DNA from: Caulobacter vibrioides
GTDB lineage: Bacteria > Pseudomonadota > Alphaproteobacteria > Caulobacterales > Caulobacteraceae
Length of the DNA: 64,000 bases
Assembly (NCBI RefSeq): GCF_002310375.3
Contig: NZ_CP023315.3
Coordinates: forward strand, 1,860,001-1,924,000
Reading direction: 5' to 3'
Numbering within the stretch: position 1 is the first letter of the stretch; the number at the start of each line of letters is the position of its first letter. The position numbers were made by a program, and so were the translations under genes. A model generated the notes under the pieces. It was not told the DNA's origin. It was given only the letters and a program-made list of their open reading frames with translations, and made no database searches. This document shows, in pieces, positions 9,491 through 22,361 of the stretch.

Positions 9491-9528
9491 GCGGAACGTG
9501 GTTTCGCGCGTTTTTCGCGCGATTCCGC
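9491..9528 (+). terminator. Long hairpin between tRNA-Glu and the cold-shock gene
   Basis: An outer stem GCGGAA/TTCCGC encloses an inner perfect stem CGCGCG-TTTTT-CGCGCG (9505-9521). No T-tract follows. It may end the tRNA transcript or, if the cold-shock transcript starts upstream of it, act as a structured 5' leader. A TTGACG box at about 9532 suggests the cold-shock promoter lies downstream, favouring the first reading. Confidence 0.4.
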
Positions 9529-9610
9529 CATTGACGGCTCTCCTCACGCGAGAACACTGTTCTTGTAGTGCTTGCTCCGATGGGCTGATTGGGCAAGCCA
9601 GAGGGGTGGG

Positions 9611-10201
9611 ATGTCTGGTTACGATTTTGAGGACGCTGCGGCGCACGAAGAGTTCGTGCGCATCAGCGGCAAGGTGAAGTGGTTCGACGCCGGCAAAGGC
9701 TATGGGTTCATCGTACCGGATGATCCCGGCCAAACTGGGCTCAAGGACGTGCTTCTGCATGTGACCTCGCTGCGCAACTGCGGCCGTGAGACCGCCATGG
9801 AAGGCGCCGTGATCGTTTGCGACGTCGTTCGGCGCACCAAGGGCTGGCAGGTCAGCGAGGTCGTCAATCTCGACGAAAGCAGCGCGCCGTCGCCGCTGGA
9901 GCGACAGCGACGGACCTTCGCCGAAGGCCCAGTGCGCCGCGATGGTCTGCGTGAAGGCCATGGTCGTGGCGCTCTGACGCCCGAAGGCCCCGCCGAGCAC
10001 GCCAAGGTGAAATGGTTCAACCGCACCAAGGGCTATGGCTTTGTCATTCGTGACGCAGAGCCCGGCGACATCTTCGTGCACATCGAGACGCTGCGCCGAG
10101 GCGGCCTTGAGGACCTGCAGCCGGGCGATGACGTCCTGGTGCGGTTCGCGCGGGGACCCAAGGGGCTGGTTGTCGCCGAGATCACCGCAGGCGACGCCTG
10201 A
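9611..10201 (+). CDS. Double cold-shock-domain protein (CspD/CspC-like)
   Basis: A 196-residue protein with two cold-shock domains. The first (about residues 18-85) has [15 protein letters not shown] and a DVLLHVTSL strand; the second (about 130-195) has [15 protein letters not shown] and DIFVHIETL. Both keep the RNP1-like KGYGF core, with RNP2-like LLHV and FVHI. A basic, poorly ordered linker joins them. Two-domain cold-shock proteins of this size are typical of Caulobacter and relatives, where they act as RNA chaperones in stationary phase rather than only in cold. I chose ATG 9611 after AGAGGGGTGGG. Two tRNAs lie upstream; a DUF192 gene follows after 49 bases. Confidence 0.92.
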   Translation: MSGYDFEDAAAHEEFVRISGKVKWFDAGKGYGFIVPDDPGQTGLKDVLLHVTSLRNCGRETAMEGAVIVCDVVRRTKGWQVSEVVNLDESSAPSPLERQRRTFAEGPVRRDGLREGHGRGALTPEGPAEHAKVKWFNRTKGYGFVIRDAEPGDIFVHIETLRRGGLEDLQPGDDVLVRFARGPKGLVVAEITAGDA

Positions 10202-10250
10202 CTTTCGCCGCTTAGTGCAGGAAGCTAGTCTCGCAAGAGACTGGCTTTTC

Positions 10251-10727
10251 ATGAGGCGACGCGTGACCGAATTCAGGATCGAGAGGCGGACCCTTCTCGC
10301 CGGGCTGGCGCTTGCCGCCGGCGCCGGAAGCTCGGCGCTTGCGGCCACCAAGCTGGAGACGGTTGAAGTCGTCACCAGTCGCGGCCGTACGCGGTTTCAG
10401 GTCGAGATCGCCGCCACGAAAGCCGAGCAGGCGCGGGGCCTCATGTTCCGCAAGTCGCTCGCCCCTGATCGCGGCATGCTCTTTACCTACACGCGTCCGC
10501 AACCGGTCGCCTACTGGATGAAGAACACGCTGATTCCCCTGGATATTCTCTATATCCAGGCCGACGGTCGGGTCCTGTCCATCGCCCGCAACGCCCGCCC
10601 GCACGATCTGACGCCGCTGGCGTCGGGCGGTCCGGTGCTGGGCGTGCTGGAAATCGCGGGCGGCCGCGCGGCGCAGCTGGGCATCCTGCCGGGCGATCGC
10701 GTGCTGCATCGCATCTTTCCGAAGTAA
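10251..10727 (+). CDS. DUF192 family exported protein
   Basis: A 158-residue protein with an N-terminal export signal (ERRTLLAGLALAAGAG...SALA) containing RR, possibly Tat-type, then a DUF192 domain. Diagnostic features are EQARGLMFRKSL, RGMLFTY, YWMKNTLIPLDILYI and the closing GDRVLHRI. DUF192 proteins are small secreted beta-rich proteins of unknown biochemical role. Start ATG 10251 is used; an in-frame GTG at 10263 is an alternative. The gene sits between cspD-like and tRNA-Pro on the same strand. Confidence 0.85.
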   Translation: MRRRVTEFRIERRTLLAGLALAAGAGSSALAATKLETVEVVTSRGRTRFQVEIAATKAEQARGLMFRKSLAPDRGMLFTYTRPQPVAYWMKNTLIPLDILYIQADGRVLSIARNARPHDLTPLASGGPVLGVLEIAGGRAAQLGILPGDRVLHRIFPK

Positions 10728-10791
10728 ACAGGTGCGAGCCTTTGTTGATCCGCGCGCCGAACCCCTGTAGAGCAGCCGCCTGCCGATGTTT

Positions 10792-10868
10792 CGGAGCGTA
10801 GCGCAGCCTGGTAGCGCATCTGTTTTGGGAGCAGAGGGTCGCAGGTTCAAATCCTGCCGCTCCGACCA
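10792..10868 (+). tRNA. tRNA-Pro (anticodon TGG)
   Basis: Seventy-seven bases beginning CGGAGCG and pairing with CGCTCCG, followed by discriminator A and encoded CCA. The D-arm is AGCGCAGCCTGGTAGCGCA, the anticodon loop is TTTGGGA with anticodon TGG, and the T-arm is GCAGGTTCAAATCCTGC. All stems close. Confidence 0.97.
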
Positions 10869-10894
10869 TCGGTAAGGTACTTTGGGAGAGGTCC

Positions 10895-11200
10895 ATGCTG
10901 GCCCGCATCTATCGCCCCGCCAAGAACGCTATGCAGTCCGGCAAGGCCAAGACCAAGGACTGGGTGCTGGAGTTCGAACCGGCCAGCGCGCGCAAGCCCG
11001 ACCCGCTGATGGGGTGGACCACCTCCAGCGACATGAATGGCCAAATCCGCCTGAGCTTCGAGACCCGCGATGAGGCTGTCGCCTATGCTCAGCGCCACGA
11101 AATCGCCTTCCAACTCTTCGAGCCCAAGACGCCGAAGCGTATCCTCAAGGCCTACGCCGACAACTTCGCGGCCAATCGCAAGCAGCCCTGGACCCACTAG
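10895..11200 (+). CDS. NDUFS4-like complex I accessory subunit (ETC complex I conserved region)
   Basis: A 101-residue homologue of the 18-kDa (AQDQ/NDUFS4) accessory subunit of NADH:ubiquinone oxidoreductase, which alphaproteobacteria share with mitochondria. It shows the family pattern: ARIYRPAKNAMQSGKAKT near the N-terminus, WVLEFEP, then the MGWTTSSDMNGQIRLSF core and YAQRHEI...F with a C-terminal YADNF. It is encoded alone, not with the nuo operon, between tRNA-Pro and tRNA-Arg. The protein is expected on the peripheral arm of complex I. Start ATG 10895 follows GGGAGAGGT. Confidence 0.9.
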   Translation: MLARIYRPAKNAMQSGKAKTKDWVLEFEPASARKPDPLMGWTTSSDMNGQIRLSFETRDEAVAYAQRHEIAFQLFEPKTPKRILKAYADNFAANRKQPWTH

Positions 11201-11228
11201 CGCTGCTGCGTCATGAGCCGGCGAGCGC

Positions 11229-11305
11229 GCGCCCTTAGCTCAGTTGGATAGAGCATTCGCCTTCTAAGCGAACGGTCGCAGGTTCGAATCCTGCAGGGCG
11301 CGCCA
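11229..11305 (+). tRNA. tRNA-Arg (anticodon TCT)
   Basis: Seventy-seven bases with acceptor GCGCCCT/AGGGCGC, discriminator G and encoded CCA. The D-arm is AGCTCAGTTGGATAGAGCA, the anticodon stem-loop TTCGC-CTTCTAA-GCGAA gives anticodon TCT, and the T-arm is GCAGGTTCGAATCCTGC. An A/T-rich gene-poor region begins immediately after. Confidence 0.97.
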
Positions 11306-11814
11306 GCCGGGCACGGGTGAGAATAGCTTCATAAAATCAATAGCTTACTGGGCGTCCATTTCGGCGTTTTCGTCGGTCTGCGGCGGGCGTTTTCGTAAGC
11401 ATATGATTTAAATCAAGTTTCTATTTCTCTATCCATCATGGTGAGAGCCGGGCGGGGATGCCGTCGTGGCCCCGAATTATACGCCATCAAGCGGGCTGAT
11501 GACGCCCGCAGGTGACTCTTCTCTGACCTGGGGAGGGTCCGCTTTCTGGAAGCGGTTATGGCCACCATCGATGCCAGGATGCGGAGACAGGCAAGCGTTT
11601 GACTGATAATCCCCGCGTGCATTGATGTATGGCTGAGTAGTTTGTTGTGGTGGATAAGTTTCGGTGGCCGGTGTGGCGGTCTGTCGCGTGCGGCTGAATG
11701 CCGCTATCGCCATAGTTGATGAATTTACCCTCGTTTAATCCTGCAGAGTAAAAATCCATGGTGATATTTCGCGCGGCTAAAGCGTGAAACATAGTCATAT
11801 GGTGCGGGAAAATA
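11306..11814. other. A/T-rich region between tRNA-Arg and the chemotaxis cluster, no gene supported
   Basis: About 510 bases, visibly richer in A/T than the surroundings. It holds two direct repeats close to the tRNA 3' end: AATAGCTT (11322-11329 and 11339-11346) and GCGTTTTCGT (11364-11373 and 11387-11396). It should contain the promoter of the chemotaxis operon near its right end. A leftward 93-codon frame (11556-11837) and short rightward frames lack the codon pattern of neighbouring genes and resemble nothing I know. No integrase gene is seen. Confidence 0.6.
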
Positions 11815-12138
11815 TTGTCCGATACATCAGAATACATTGTATCGTTCTCTGGAAATTTGACGGTTTCCAGTATTGCCGAAGCCTATGCGGCCCTGACAGC
11901 TGGTATGGAGCTTGGCGGCCCTGTGGTTGTGAACCTCGACGCTGTCGAGGAGGCCGACCTTACTCTCCCGCAACTTTTGGAGGCGGCGCGTCGGACAGCC
12001 GCAGCCAAGGGGCAGCTGATTCGCTTGGAGAAACCCGCCCAAGGCCTGGTGCTCCAGGTCCTGCAACGCGGCGGGTTCCTGAATTCGGACGACGCTAACC
12101 GCCTGGATTTTTGGACTGGGGAAAGCAGACAGTTATGA
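11815..12138 (+). CDS. STAS-domain protein at the head of the chemotaxis operon
   Basis: A 107-residue single STAS domain. It has the beta-alpha pattern of anti-sigma-antagonist/MlaB-like folds (SGNLTVSSIAEAYAAL, then VVVNLDAVEEADLTLPQLLEAA, then the helix and LDFW end). The usual phosphorylatable Ser/Thr in the DLS/T motif appears as a DLT sequence. Start TTG 11815 is inferred because no ATG or GTG in this frame precedes the domain; this start is uncertain. Its end overlaps cheY by ATGA, implying translational coupling. STAS proteins heading alphaproteobacterial che operons have poorly known roles, probably scaffolding or phosphorylation-linked control of CheA. Confidence 0.75.
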   Translation: MSDTSEYIVSFSGNLTVSSIAEAYAALTAGMELGGPVVVNLDAVEEADLTLPQLLEAARRTAAAKGQLIRLEKPAQGLVLQVLQRGGFLNSDDANRLDFWTGESRQL

Positions 12139-12500
12139 GCGCCATTCTCACTGTCGACGACTCGATCAGCATTCGCGCGGCGATCAAGATCGCACTGAGC
12201 GGCGAAGGCTACGCCGTAACCGAGGCGGGCAACGGGGCCCAGGGATTGGAGAAGGCTTCAGCCGGCGGCTTCGACCTGATCATCACTGACCTGAACATGC
12301 CGGTGATGGACGGGCTAACCATGATCCGCGAGTTGCGGGCTAGGCCCGCCGGTGCGGGGGTGCCGATCATCTTCCTGACCACCGAGTCAGATCCCGACGT
12401 CAAGGCGCAGGCTAAGGCGGCGGGCGCCACGGGTTGGCTGACCAAGCCTTTCGAGCCAGAGCAGCTGGTCCGCGTCGTCCAGAAAGTCCTAGCCAAGTGA
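12135..12500 (+). CDS. cheY: Single-domain response regulator CheY
   Basis: A 121-residue receiver that is phosphorylated by CheA and signals to the flagellar motor or another output. It contains acidic pair VDDS near the N-terminus, phospho-acceptor Asp in TDLNMPVMDG (about residue 54), Thr in FLTTES, and the Lys in LTKPFEP. ATG 12135 overlaps the upstream STAS stop by four bases, and the stop TGA (12498-12500) overlaps the GTG start of cheA. With CheA next to it this is the likely direct target of this cluster's kinase. Confidence 0.93.
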   Translation: MSAILTVDDSISIRAAIKIALSGEGYAVTEAGNGAQGLEKASAGGFDLIITDLNMPVMDGLTMIRELRARPAGAGVPIIFLTTESDPDVKAQAKAAGATGWLTKPFEPEQLVRVVQKVLAK

Positions 12501-14473
12501 GCGGCCTCGATCCCACTGAGACGTTCCGCCAGGAGGCTCAAGAGCTTCTGGAGCAGGTCGAAAAGGGCCTACTCGACCTGGCGCATCGTCCGGAGGATCG
12601 GGATCTTATCGACGCAGTTTTCCGCGGGCTGCATACCTTGAAGGGCTCTGGGGCGATGTTCGGCTTCGACGCCCTGGCCGCCTTCACCCATCATTGCGAA
12701 ACTGCGTTTGATCGCGTGCGTAAGGGCGAGGTCCCGGCCTCGAAGCGTTTGATCGCCTGCGTCCTGGCCGCTCAGGACCACATGCGCGCCCTGGCGGAGG
12801 GGCGTCCGGTCGAGCCGGCCGTCGGGAAGGCGCTGCTGGCCGACCTACACGCCGCCGTCGAGGGCGGAGATGCGCCCGCCGCCGCGCTGGCCGACCCCGC
12901 CGCCCCGGTCGCCCCGGTCGGCAAGACTTGGAAGATCCGCTTCAGCCTGCCGACCGATGCGTTGGTCAACGGCGCTCGCCCTCTGCCTCTGCTGGACGAG
13001 CTGCGCGGGCTGGGCGACTGCAGGGTTCAGGTCCTTACCGACGATGTGCCGGCGCTGGGCGACCTGGTCCCCACCGAATGCCATCTGGCGTGGGAAGTGC
13101 TGCTAACCACGACGCACGGTCGCGACGCCATCGACGACGTCTTCATTTTCGTCATCGACGACATGACGCTCGAGGTCGAGGAACTTATAGAGGCGTCGAC
13201 GGACAACGCGGCTCTTGAGGGGGCAACGAAGGCGCCCTCAGCCCCTCCGTCGGAAAAGCCCGTTGAAGCCGCCGCTCAGGACTCCCGCGCGGTCAAAACC
13301 GGCGAAACCGTTCGCGTGCCCGCAGAGCGGTTGGACGAGATGATGGATCGGGTCGGGGAGCTGGTCATCGCTCAGTCACGCCTGAGGCAGTTAGCCTCTT
13401 CCAGCCTCGACACCGCTCTGCGCGCGGTCGCCGAGGAGATCGAGCGCCTCGCCGCCGAGATGCGCGACACGATGATGGTCGTGCGCATGGTGCCAGTGAT
13501 CCAGCTGTTTGCCCGTTTCCGCCGGCTGATCCACGATCTGCAGAACGACACCGGCAAGAAGATCCAGCTGCAGATCGAGGGCGAGACCACAGAGCTCGAC
13601 AAGACCGTGATCGAGCGCTTGGCCGATCCCCTGGTACACCTCGTTCGCAACGCCGCCGATCACGGCCTGGAGACGCCCGAGGAACGTGCGGCCGCCGGCA
13701 AGCCCGAGGCCGGCATAATCCGTCTCTCGGCCCGGCAGTCCGGCGCCGAGGTCCTGATCACCATCGCTGACGATGGGCGCGGCGTCGATCGCGACCGGGT
13801 GCGCGCCAAGGCCGAGGAGAACGGCCTGATCGCTCCTGGCCAGGTTCTGACCGACAATGAGCTTCTAAACCTGATCTTCGCGCCCGGGTTCTCGACGGCG
13901 GCCACCATCACCAACCTGTCCGGTCGTGGCGTCGGCATGGACGTCGTCAAGAAGACCATCGAGGGCCTCCGCGGCGCGCTCGACATCACCAGTAACCCCG
14001 GCGAGGGCTCGGTGGTCTCGCTACGCATCCCGCTGACCTTGGCGATCATCGACGGGCTGCTGGTTCGCGTAGGGACCAGCCGCTTCGTCATCCCGCTGGC
14101 CAATGTCGAGGAGTGTGTCGAGCTTTCCCCGGCTCAGGATCTGCGCTCGACCGGCCGCAGCCTGATCACTCTGCGCGACGAGCTGGTGCCGTTCCTCCGC
14201 TTGCGCGAGCAGTTCAACACTGGCAGCGCGCCCGATCCACACCAGAAGATCGTCGTGGTCTCGACCGGCCAGGACCGCGTCGGCCTGGTCGTCGACCAGA
14301 TCCTCGGCGACCACCAGACCGTCATCAAACCGCTGTCCAGCTTCCACGCCGACATCGGCGCCTTTTCGGGCGCGACGATCCTGGGCGACGGCGGCGTGGC
14401 CCTGATCCTGGACATTCCGGCCCTGGTTCAGCTGGGGCAGCGTCATGACGCTCCTATGCGCGTGGCGGGCTAG
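12497..14473 (+). CDS. cheA: Chemotaxis histidine kinase CheA
   Basis: A 658-residue CheA. In order: Hpt domain (phosphorylated His about residue 46 in LHTLKGSGAMF), a short linker, a poorly conserved P2-like region, dimerisation helices (MDRVGELVIAQSRL), and HATPase with N-box HLVRNAADHG. The G1 box is DDGRGVDRD and the G2 box GRGVGMDVV. The C-terminal CheW-like domain begins near DGLLVRVG. It phosphorylates CheY and CheB when receptor signals arrive. GTG 12497 is chosen because it gives a four-base GTGA overlap with cheY and starts just before the Hpt domain. A longer in-frame start at 12434 would lie inside cheY. Confidence 0.95.
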   Translation: MSGLDPTETFRQEAQELLEQVEKGLLDLAHRPEDRDLIDAVFRGLHTLKGSGAMFGFDALAAFTHHCETAFDRVRKGEVPASKRLIACVLAAQDHMRALAEGRPVEPAVGKALLADLHAAVEGGDAPAAALADPAAPVAPVGKTWKIRFSLPTDALVNGARPLPLLDELRGLGDCRVQVLTDDVPALGDLVPTECHLAWEVLLTTTHGRDAIDDVFIFVIDDMTLEVEELIEASTDNAALEGATKAPSAPPSEKPVEAAAQDSRAVKTGETVRVPAERLDEMMDRVGELVIAQSRLRQLASSSLDTALRAVAEEIERLAAEMRDTMMVVRMVPVIQLFARFRRLIHDLQNDTGKKIQLQIEGETTELDKTVIERLADPLVHLVRNAADHGLETPEERAAAGKPEAGIIRLSARQSGAEVLITIADDGRGVDRDRVRAKAEENGLIAPGQVLTDNELLNLIFAPGFSTAATITNLSGRGVGMDVVKKTIEGLRGALDITSNPGEGSVVSLRIPLTLAIIDGLLVRVGTSRFVIPLANVEECVELSPAQDLRSTGRSLITLRDELVPFLRLREQFNTGSAPDPHQKIVVVSTGQDRVGLVVDQILGDHQTVIKPLSSFHADIGAFSGATILGDGGVALILDIPALVQLGQRHDAPMRVAG

Positions 14474-14484
14474 GGAGCGCGACC

Positions 14485-14973
14485 ATGACCCAACACGCGA
14501 TCGAGGCCCTGACCTTCGACCTGCAAGGCGAGACCTTCGCGCTGGAGGCCAGTCTGGTCCGCGAGGTCCTGGACCTTTTGCCCGAAACCGAGGTGCCGGG
14601 CGCACCGCCCTTCGTCAGCGCCGTGATAAATTTCCGTGGGCGGATTATTCCGCTGGTCGACCTGCGGCTCGCCTTCGAGATGGCGTGCGGGGACCCAACG
14701 ATCGACACGCGGATCGTGGTGATCGAGCATCCCCTGGATGGTGAGCCGACACTGATCGGCCTGCGCGCCGACAAGGTGCATGAGGTCACCTCGATCACGC
14801 AGGAAAGCACCGAGGACGCGCCGCGCATCGGTCTGCGCTGGCGGACCGACTTCATCCGCCGGCTGGCCCGTCGCGACGGGGATCTGATCGTGATCCCCGA
14901 CCTCGACCAGATTTTCGCCGCCCGGGGCCAGACGGCCTCGGTCACGTCCCTGCATTCGACCCCAACCCGCTGA
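14485..14973 (+). CDS. cheW: CheW coupling protein, first copy
   Basis: A 162-residue CheW-family adaptor linking CheA to receptors. It shows the two beta-barrel halves with AEFSL-type start ([22 protein letters not shown]), the [22 protein letters not shown] core common to CheW, and a C-terminal [11 protein letters not shown]. It starts at ATG 14485, 11 bases after cheA, and precedes the MCP gene by 17 bases. The second CheW (16796-17272) is only distantly similar, so the two probably differ in array position or receptor preference (inference). Confidence 0.93.
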   Translation: MTQHAIEALTFDLQGETFALEASLVREVLDLLPETEVPGAPPFVSAVINFRGRIIPLVDLRLAFEMACGDPTIDTRIVVIEHPLDGEPTLIGLRADKVHEVTSITQESTEDAPRIGLRWRTDFIRRLARRDGDLIVIPDLDQIFAARGQTASVTSLHSTPTR

Positions 14974-14990
14974 GAGGCCGGAGTTTCCCC

Positions 14991-16799
14991 ATGCGCCTGA
15001 CCATCAAGCTCAAACTGGGTCTGACCTTTGGCTTCATGATCCTGATGTTGATCGGGACAGCCGTGTTCAGCCTAAATGCCCTCTCCACGGCAAATCGGGA
15101 TACGGAGACGATGGTCTCGGGACCGGCCGCGCGTCTCAAGGCTTCTCAGCAACTGCATATCTACATGTTGGACGTGATGCGGTCGGAGAAGAACCTGGTC
15201 GCCGCCGAGAACGCGCAGCAGGCCGCCACGATCGTCAACGTGATCGAGGAGGACCGGCAGGCCTTTAACGACCTGCTGGCCAAGACGCTCGATAAGGTTC
15301 CGACCGCAGGTCGGCCACGTTGGGAGGACTTGGCGCGCAATTGGAAACGTTTTGAAGGCGTTGATGATCGCCTGCGCTCCCTAGTCGAGCAGGGGCGTCA
15401 AGCCGAGGCCATGGCCTTGGCCAACGGCGAGTCCTCTCAGCTGGCCAGCCAGATCAGCGATCAGGTTAAGGGCGTGGTCGCGCTCTCGGATCGCGAGGTC
15501 CAGGCCGCAGCCGACAAGGCCTTCTCGGATTTCGGGCGCTTGCGGCTACAGCTGATCGCCCTCGTCTCGGCCGCGACCCTGATCGCCGCAGGCGTGGCCA
15601 CCTGGATCGCTTTCAAGATCAGCAAGGGTCTACAGGCGATTTCGGTGCTCGCCGAGGCCGTGGCTCAAGGCGACCTTAATCAGCAGGTCAAGGTGACGAC
15701 CAACGACGAGATCAAGGATCTGGTCAATACAATCAATCTCATGTCCTCGAACCTGAAGGACACGGCGGCCATCGCCGACAGGATCGCCGACGGAGACCTG
15801 ACGGTTCAGGTCAAGCCGATCTCAGAACGCGACGTGATGGGCCAGTCATTGGAGCGCATGGTCGATCGCCTGCGTGGCATCGTGGCGGACGCGGTGTCGG
15901 CCGCCGAAAACGTCTCGTCGGGCAGCCAGGAGCTATCCGCGACGGCCGAGCAGATGAGCCAAGGCGTCACTGAGCAGGCCTCGGCCTTCGAGCAGGTCTC
16001 GGCCTCGATGGAACAGATGGTCGCCAACATCAAGCAGAACGCGGACAACGCCAACCAGACCGAAAAAGTGGCTCGCCAGTCTGCGGTGGGCGCCGAAACG
16101 TCGGGCCAGGCCGTCGCCAAGGCGGTGGAGGCCATGCAGACGATCGCCGATAAGATCATCATCGTTCAGGAGATCGCCCGTCAGACCGACCTTCTGGCCT
16201 TGAACGCCGCTGTCGAGGCCGCTCGCGCCGGCGAGCACGGCCGCGGCTTCGCGGTGGTCGCCTCGGAGGTGCGTAAGCTGGCTGAACGCAGCCAGACGGC
16301 CGCCGCCGAGATTAGCCAAGTCTCCAGCGATACCGTCAAGGCCGCTCGGACGGCCGGCGAGATGCTGACCTCCCTGGTTCCTGACATCCGCAAGACCGCG
16401 GAGCTGGTCTCGGAAATCACGGCCGCGTGCCGCGAGCAGGACATCGGCGCCAGCCAGATCAACGACGCGATCCAGCAACTTGATCGCGTCACCCAGCAGA
16501 ACGCCTCGGCATCCGAAGAGATGTCGGCGACCTCCGAGGAATTGGCGGCGCAGGCCGAGGAGATGCAGGCCTCGATCTCTTATTTCCGCACCGACAACGC
16601 AAGCCAGGCGCGCCGGCAGGCCGTTCGTCCGCCCGTCAAGCGCCCCGCGCTGGCCGCCGCCAAGGCCCCGGCTAAGGCCAAGCCGTCAACTCGCTCGCCC
16701 GTCGCCGCCCAACAGGCTCGCGCGGCTGGCTTCGCCATCGACCTGACGAGTGGCGGTCCCGACGATGAGGACGGCGAGTTCAGGGAGTATGTCGCATGA
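14991..16799 (+). CDS. Membrane methyl-accepting chemotaxis protein with 4-helix-bundle sensor
   Basis: A 602-residue receptor. A transmembrane helix at about 8-30 is followed by a periplasmic four-helix-bundle-like domain (to ~185), a second helix ([20 protein letters not shown]), a HAMP region with a following second HAMP-like repeat ([17 protein letters not shown]), and the signalling hairpin. The hairpin tip is intact: [26 protein letters not shown]. The tail is a Lys/Ala/Pro-rich linker without a CheR-docking pentapeptide like NWETF. The stop overlaps the second cheW start by ATGA. It is the dedicated receptor of this cluster, and its ligand is unknown. Confidence 0.93.
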   Translation: MRLTIKLKLGLTFGFMILMLIGTAVFSLNALSTANRDTETMVSGPAARLKASQQLHIYMLDVMRSEKNLVAAENAQQAATIVNVIEEDRQAFNDLLAKTLDKVPTAGRPRWEDLARNWKRFEGVDDRLRSLVEQGRQAEAMALANGESSQLASQISDQVKGVVALSDREVQAAADKAFSDFGRLRLQLIALVSAATLIAAGVATWIAFKISKGLQAISVLAEAVAQGDLNQQVKVTTNDEIKDLVNTINLMSSNLKDTAAIADRIADGDLTVQVKPISERDVMGQSLERMVDRLRGIVADAVSAAENVSSGSQELSATAEQMSQGVTEQASAFEQVSASMEQMVANIKQNADNANQTEKVARQSAVGAETSGQAVAKAVEAMQTIADKIIIVQEIARQTDLLALNAAVEAARAGEHGRGFAVVASEVRKLAERSQTAAAEISQVSSDTVKAARTAGEMLTSLVPDIRKTAELVSEITAACREQDIGASQINDAIQQLDRVTQQNASASEEMSATSEELAAQAEEMQASISYFRTDNASQARRQAVRPPVKRPALAAAKAPAKAKPSTRSPVAAQQARAAGFAIDLTSGGPDDEDGEFREYVA

Positions 16800-17272
16800 G
16801 CGAAGCCTTCCTGGAGCGGCAGTGCGTCACCCTGGGCCTTGGGGCCGAGGTGTTCGCCGTGCCGGTCGCCTTCGTTCGCGAAATCCTCGACTACAGCGCC
16901 CCCTCCGCCTTGCCCGAAGGCCCGAGCTATTTGCTGGGACTGACCGACGTGCGGGGCAGGGGCACGCCAACCCTGGACCTCCGGACCAAGCTGGGCCTGA
17001 CGCGTGTCGAGCCCAGCCTGGCGACGCGGATCCTGGTCCTGGACGTACCGGTAGACGGTCGCATCCTGTCGCTGGGCCTGGTCGCCGATCGCGTGATCGA
17101 AGTGGCGACCTTCGAGCCCGGGCAGATCGAGGCCGCGCCGGACATCGGCGTGCCGTGGCGGTCGGACTACATCAAGGGCGTGGTCCGGCGAGACCATGGC
17201 TTCGTCGTGATCTTCGACCTGCCCAGGCTGCTGACCAGCCAGGACGCCGCGCTGATCGCTCAAGCCGCCTGA
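16796..17272 (+). CDS. cheW: CheW coupling protein, second copy
   Basis: A 158-residue CheW-like protein. Characteristic strands are [21 protein letters not shown], the [23 protein letters not shown] core and [13 protein letters not shown] near the end. It is divergent from the first CheW, with the 'LTDVRG' loop in place of 'INFRG'. ATG 16796 overlaps the MCP stop, so it is translationally coupled to the receptor and probably serves it. CheR follows after a 56-base gap. Confidence 0.92.
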   Translation: MSEAFLERQCVTLGLGAEVFAVPVAFVREILDYSAPSALPEGPSYLLGLTDVRGRGTPTLDLRTKLGLTRVEPSLATRILVLDVPVDGRILSLGLVADRVIEVATFEPGQIEAAPDIGVPWRSDYIKGVVRRDHGFVVIFDLPRLLTSQDAALIAQAA

Positions 17273-17328
17273 AGCGCGGCGAGCATTGCAATGGAAAGGC
17301 TCGCGAGCGCGTGAGGAAAGAAAAACAC

Positions 17329-21046
<3,718 letters not shown>

Positions 21047-21389
21047 GAAATCGCCGCCTAGGGTTAGGCGTCAGCATGGCCCCAAAGTGCGAATTTGCCG
21101 TAAAGGTGGCGAGTTATTCTCACGCATCAGTAATTATCGAGAGGGTGAATCATTGCCTCTCAGCGCGGCGCACAGTACGCACGCGCAAATGCGACGAATT
21201 GCCGCCGCCGCCCCGATGTCGTAGAATGGACGATAACGTTAATCGCGCCTGGGAGCGCAGTTTGTATACCTGGTCGCCTCAAACTATAGCTGTCCGCAAC
21301 ACAGCGTCGGCCCGAGCGCGGCCGCCTCAAGCCTCGCGCGCCTAACCAGCTATCCTTGGGTGATGGAGGTGGTTGAAGACGGTCACATG
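21047..21389. other. Intergenic region, promoter side of the MCP-like gene
   Basis: About 340 bases upstream of the leftward MCP-like gene. It includes an A/T-rich stretch near 21115-21155 that could be its promoter. No coding frame of any length resembles a known protein. Confidence 0.5.
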
Positions 21390-21855
21390 GGCGCGCAAGG
21401 CGCTGGGTGGCGCTGCGGATCGAGTCCGCTTCTCCACTGGCGGACGCTGTTGACTTCCTAGAGGACGCCGCCGTCAATCTCCTGATCCTGCTTGGCCTAG
21501 GCTGGTCGGCGCCAATCGCGCCCAGCTAGGGGCCTGCTGGCGGCAGTCCTGGCGTTTATCTGGACGCTGCGGCGGACGATCAGCGCGCCGGTCACCTCTG
21601 CACCGGACCTGCTATCGCTAACCGGTCTAGGCGCGCTGGAGATCAATAACTTCTGCGCCTTACTGCTGGCCAGTCACCGCCGTGACGGGGGTAGCCGCGC
21701 CAAGGCCCCGTTCCTGTCGGCGCGCAATGGGCGGCCGGCGTCTCCTTCCCGACAAGGTCGGTGTAGCGGGATACCGTAGTCTGCTGCGCCATAGCCTGGA
21801 TTAACATCGACGCCACGCGCGAGGTGCTGGCGGCGGCGCGCAACGCGAAGGCTAT
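21390..21855 (+). pseudogene. Decayed cation-efflux (CDF-type) transporter remnant
   Basis: Three frames on the plus strand together give a recognisable cation diffusion facilitator-like protein. Segment 1 (21416-21529) reads LADAVDFLEDAAVNLLILLG, then ends at an in-frame TAG. Segment 2, shifted (21531-21779), reads GLLAAVLAFIWTL... SLTGLGALEIN... CALLLASHRRDGG... FLSARN and stops at TAG. Segment 3, shifted again (21791-21855), reads IAWINIDATREVLAAARNAK. These match the order LADAxDFLxDAAxN, CALLLARYRxHxGS, FLSARND and GIAxxNxDAAREVWxAAR of heavy-metal/cation transporters as I know them. Two stops and two frameshifts make it nonfunctional. N- and C-terminal limits are unclear. Confidence 0.7.
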
Positions 21856-22361
21856 TGAAGGCGCGGAGGCCTATAGGCGAGGCTGTAAGCGGCACTATCG
21901 AGTGCTGAATGTCCAGTTCTTGAAGGCAGCCAATGTCCGCTGGGATGGGCGCTGGCTGGGGGCTCTTCCTGCGCTTGGCCATGCGAAGCCCTGGCCGGGG
22001 CTGCTTTTTTGGCGATGGGATCGGGTTTGTAGCGTGATTTTGGGCCGCTCTCGCGGTTGGTCGCGTTCAGCCGTGGGGCTCTGGGTGGGTGAATTTGTGT
22101 TTACGGAGGCGAGATCCATTTCGCCCTCTATTATTGATAACTCTACATGCTCTTTCGTGCGCATTCTCTTTCGTCATAAGCGTATTTCCGTTTCGGACAA
22201 TATGGATGAGGTGGTTATATCCGTTTCCTATTCGAAGTATTCTGATATGAATTGTTTCGGAATAATTCTCACCTGTACCTAAGAGTGCGCGCCAGACTAC
22301 GCTTGAGCACGACGGAGCAGGCCAGCGCCGCCGGCGCCGGGATAGCCCCATCCATCGTCGC
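21856..22361. other. A/T-rich gene-poor region downstream of the porin gene
   Basis: About 500 bases. The part 22090-22280 is markedly A/T-rich with runs such as TTATTGATAACTC and TCCTATTCGAAGTATTC, unlike any coding sequence here. The pseudogene's last frame continues without recognisable domain. I support no gene, RNA or repeat. The porin transcript should terminate in it. Confidence 0.5.

Noticed and set aside
11556-11837. Leftward 93-codon frame in the A/T-rich region upstream of the STAS gene.
   Set aside because: Its codon third positions are not GC-rich as in all neighbouring genes, it overlaps the STAS start and it resembles no family. Possibly foreign, but unsupported.
22067-22351. 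Leftward 94-codon frame in the A/T-rich patch.
   Set aside because: Arg-rich and A/T-rich ends with no domain and no ribosome site; likely chance in relic DNA.
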